A stretch of DNA of 64,000 nucleotides from Gracilimonas sp. (GTDB lineage: Bacteria; Bacteroidota; Rhodothermia; Balneolales; Balneolaceae), in contig NZ_JAEPPI010000001.1 of the NCBI RefSeq assembly GCF_017641085.1, positions 1,240,001 through 1,304,000 on the forward strand, written 5' to 3'. The position numbers and the translations under genes were made by a program. The number at the start of each line of letters is the position of its first letter. Within the stretch, counting starts at the first letter, position 1. The notes under the pieces were generated by a model that was not told where the DNA came from, did no database searches, and saw nothing but the letters and a program-made list of their open reading frames with translations. Positions 63,394 through 64,000 of this stretch are shown in pieces.

Positions 63394-64000
63394 TTATTGA
63401 TGTCCTGAAATTTCTACGTCTTTCAATGTTCTTTTAACCAAGCCCTGAAGCACTTTACCGGGACCAACTTCCACAAAGGCATTCGCTCCATCCGAGCTCA
63501 TGTTGTTCAAGGTTTGCGTCCAGCGTACCGGATTCAATAACTGATTTAACAAATTTGATCTGATCTCTTCAGGATCAGTGGTCGCCTCGGCGGTGTAGTT
63601 ACTGTAAATCGGGCAGTTTGTTTCGCTGATGTCCAATTTCTGCAGTTGATCTTTTAAACCATCGTAAGCCGGCTGCATTAAAGAGGAATGAAACGCTCCA
63701 CTTACCGGAAGTAATTTTGCCATTCGGGCTCCATTCTCTTTGGCAAGCTCAACAGCTTTCTCTACCGCTTCCTGATATCCGGAAATCACAAGCTGACCCG
63801 GACAGTTATAATTAGCTGCGATAACTTCTTTGCCGGTTTCTTCAGTAGCCTGAGCACAAACTTTTTCTACAGCCTCATCCTCCATTCCAATAACAGCAGC
63901 CATGGTTCCGGGATTATCCGTACCGGCTTTCTGCATCAATTCACCCCGGCGGCGAACAATTTTTAGCGCATCTTTAAAAGAAACAGCCCCAGATGCTACC
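63394..64000 (-). CDS. fabD: Malonyl-CoA:ACP transacylase (partial, N-terminus beyond window)
   Basis: Transfers malonyl from CoA to ACP. About 202 codons are inside the window, the C-terminal two thirds of a ~300-residue enzyme. Visible parts are ASGAVSFKDALKIVRRRGELM, GTMAAVIGMEDEAVEKVC, IAANYNCPGQLVISGYQEAV, the catalytic His in LPVSGAFHSSLMQPA and the C-terminal NPVRWTQTL with FVEVGPGKVLQGLVKRT. The active-site Ser (GHSLGE) is upstream of the window. It heads the cluster fabD-fabG-acpP-fabF-rnc as seen here. Confidence 0.95.
   Translation of the reverse strand, partial: VASGAVSFKDALKIVRRRGELMQKAGTDNPGTMAAVIGMEDEAVEKVCAQATEETGKEVIAANYNCPGQLVISGYQEAVEKAVELAKENGARMAKLLPVSGAFHSSLMQPAYDGLKDQLQKLDISETNCPIYSNYTAEATTDPEEIRSNLLNQLLNPVRWTQTLNNMSSDGANAFVEVGPGKVLQGLVKRTLKDVEISGHQ

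Noticed and set aside
1-64000. CRISPR array, rRNA genes or prophage
   Set aside because: No regularly spaced repeats, rRNA sequence or phage structural genes were seen in the window.

Overview
The window is ordinary chromosome from a Gram-negative bacterium of the Bacteroidota/Balneolota/Rhodothermota group; a Balneola- or Gracilimonas-like member of Balneolota is my best guess, by inference. Supporting signs are moderate GC, many lipobox lipoproteins and outer-membrane beta-barrel-like proteins, a bacillithiol gene (bshC), weak or absent Shine-Dalgarno sequences with frequent TTG/GTG starts, soluble multi-PAS HisKA_2 kinases, and a REP-associated-type (RAYT) transposase bracketed by short GC hairpins. 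I ran no database search; names rest on motifs, length and gene order.

Layout. 1-1591 (minus): bshC (cut by the window edge) and a bifunctional nuclease. 1769-9218 (plus): a promoter, nuoABCDEFGH in one tight operon, and a terminator directly after nuoH, so the rest of complex I (I-N) lies elsewhere. 9341-10463: a small lipoprotein and a small outer-membrane-type protein. 10540-15468: two tandem PAS/HisKA_2 kinases with nearly the same transmitter. 15477-20503: alkaline phosphatase, DEAD-box helicase, an FKBP lipoprotein and a Ser/Ala/Glu-rich lipoprotein. 20803-30276 (minus): a compact run parA - ribbon-helix-helix-like gene - recC - recB - recD. 30459-32206: hotdog thioesterase, orphan HPt protein, galE.

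32267-32751 is the most unusual place. A complete tRNA-Leu(CAA) and its terminator are followed, 8 bases after the T-tract, by a small GIY-YIG nuclease gene. After that gene comes a second, 56-bp exact copy of the tRNA 3' part and terminator, with a short palindrome at the junction. This looks like a minimal tRNA-targeting mobile module.

32997-44381 holds a mix of envelope and metabolic genes: cold-shock protein, PagL-like barrel, cyclophilin, a 16-residue-repeat surface protein, membrane-anchored MsrB, PH-domain protein, CrtI-type desaturase, phosphoesterase, glycosyltransferase, aconitase and a membrane HExxH protein. 44421-45120 is the RAYT element. 45192-49510 carries a Bat-type stress cluster (DUF58, DUF4381-like, VWA) without an adjacent MoxR ATPase and with an M23 peptidase on the opposite strand in its middle. 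49624-57368: mfd, a Sua5-type tRNA threonylcarbamoylation gene, an M42 aminopeptidase, a thioesterase, an HD phosphohydrolase and an orphan receiver protein. 57436-64000 (minus): folA-thyA, mgtE, and the fatty-acid cluster fabD (partial)-fabG-acpP-fabF-rnc.

The genes cover respiration (complex I), DNA end repair (RecBCD, Mfd), fatty-acid and dTMP synthesis, and envelope quality control. Signalling parts (two kinases, one HPt, one receiver) are scattered and could form a phosphorelay, but nothing in the sequence proves it.
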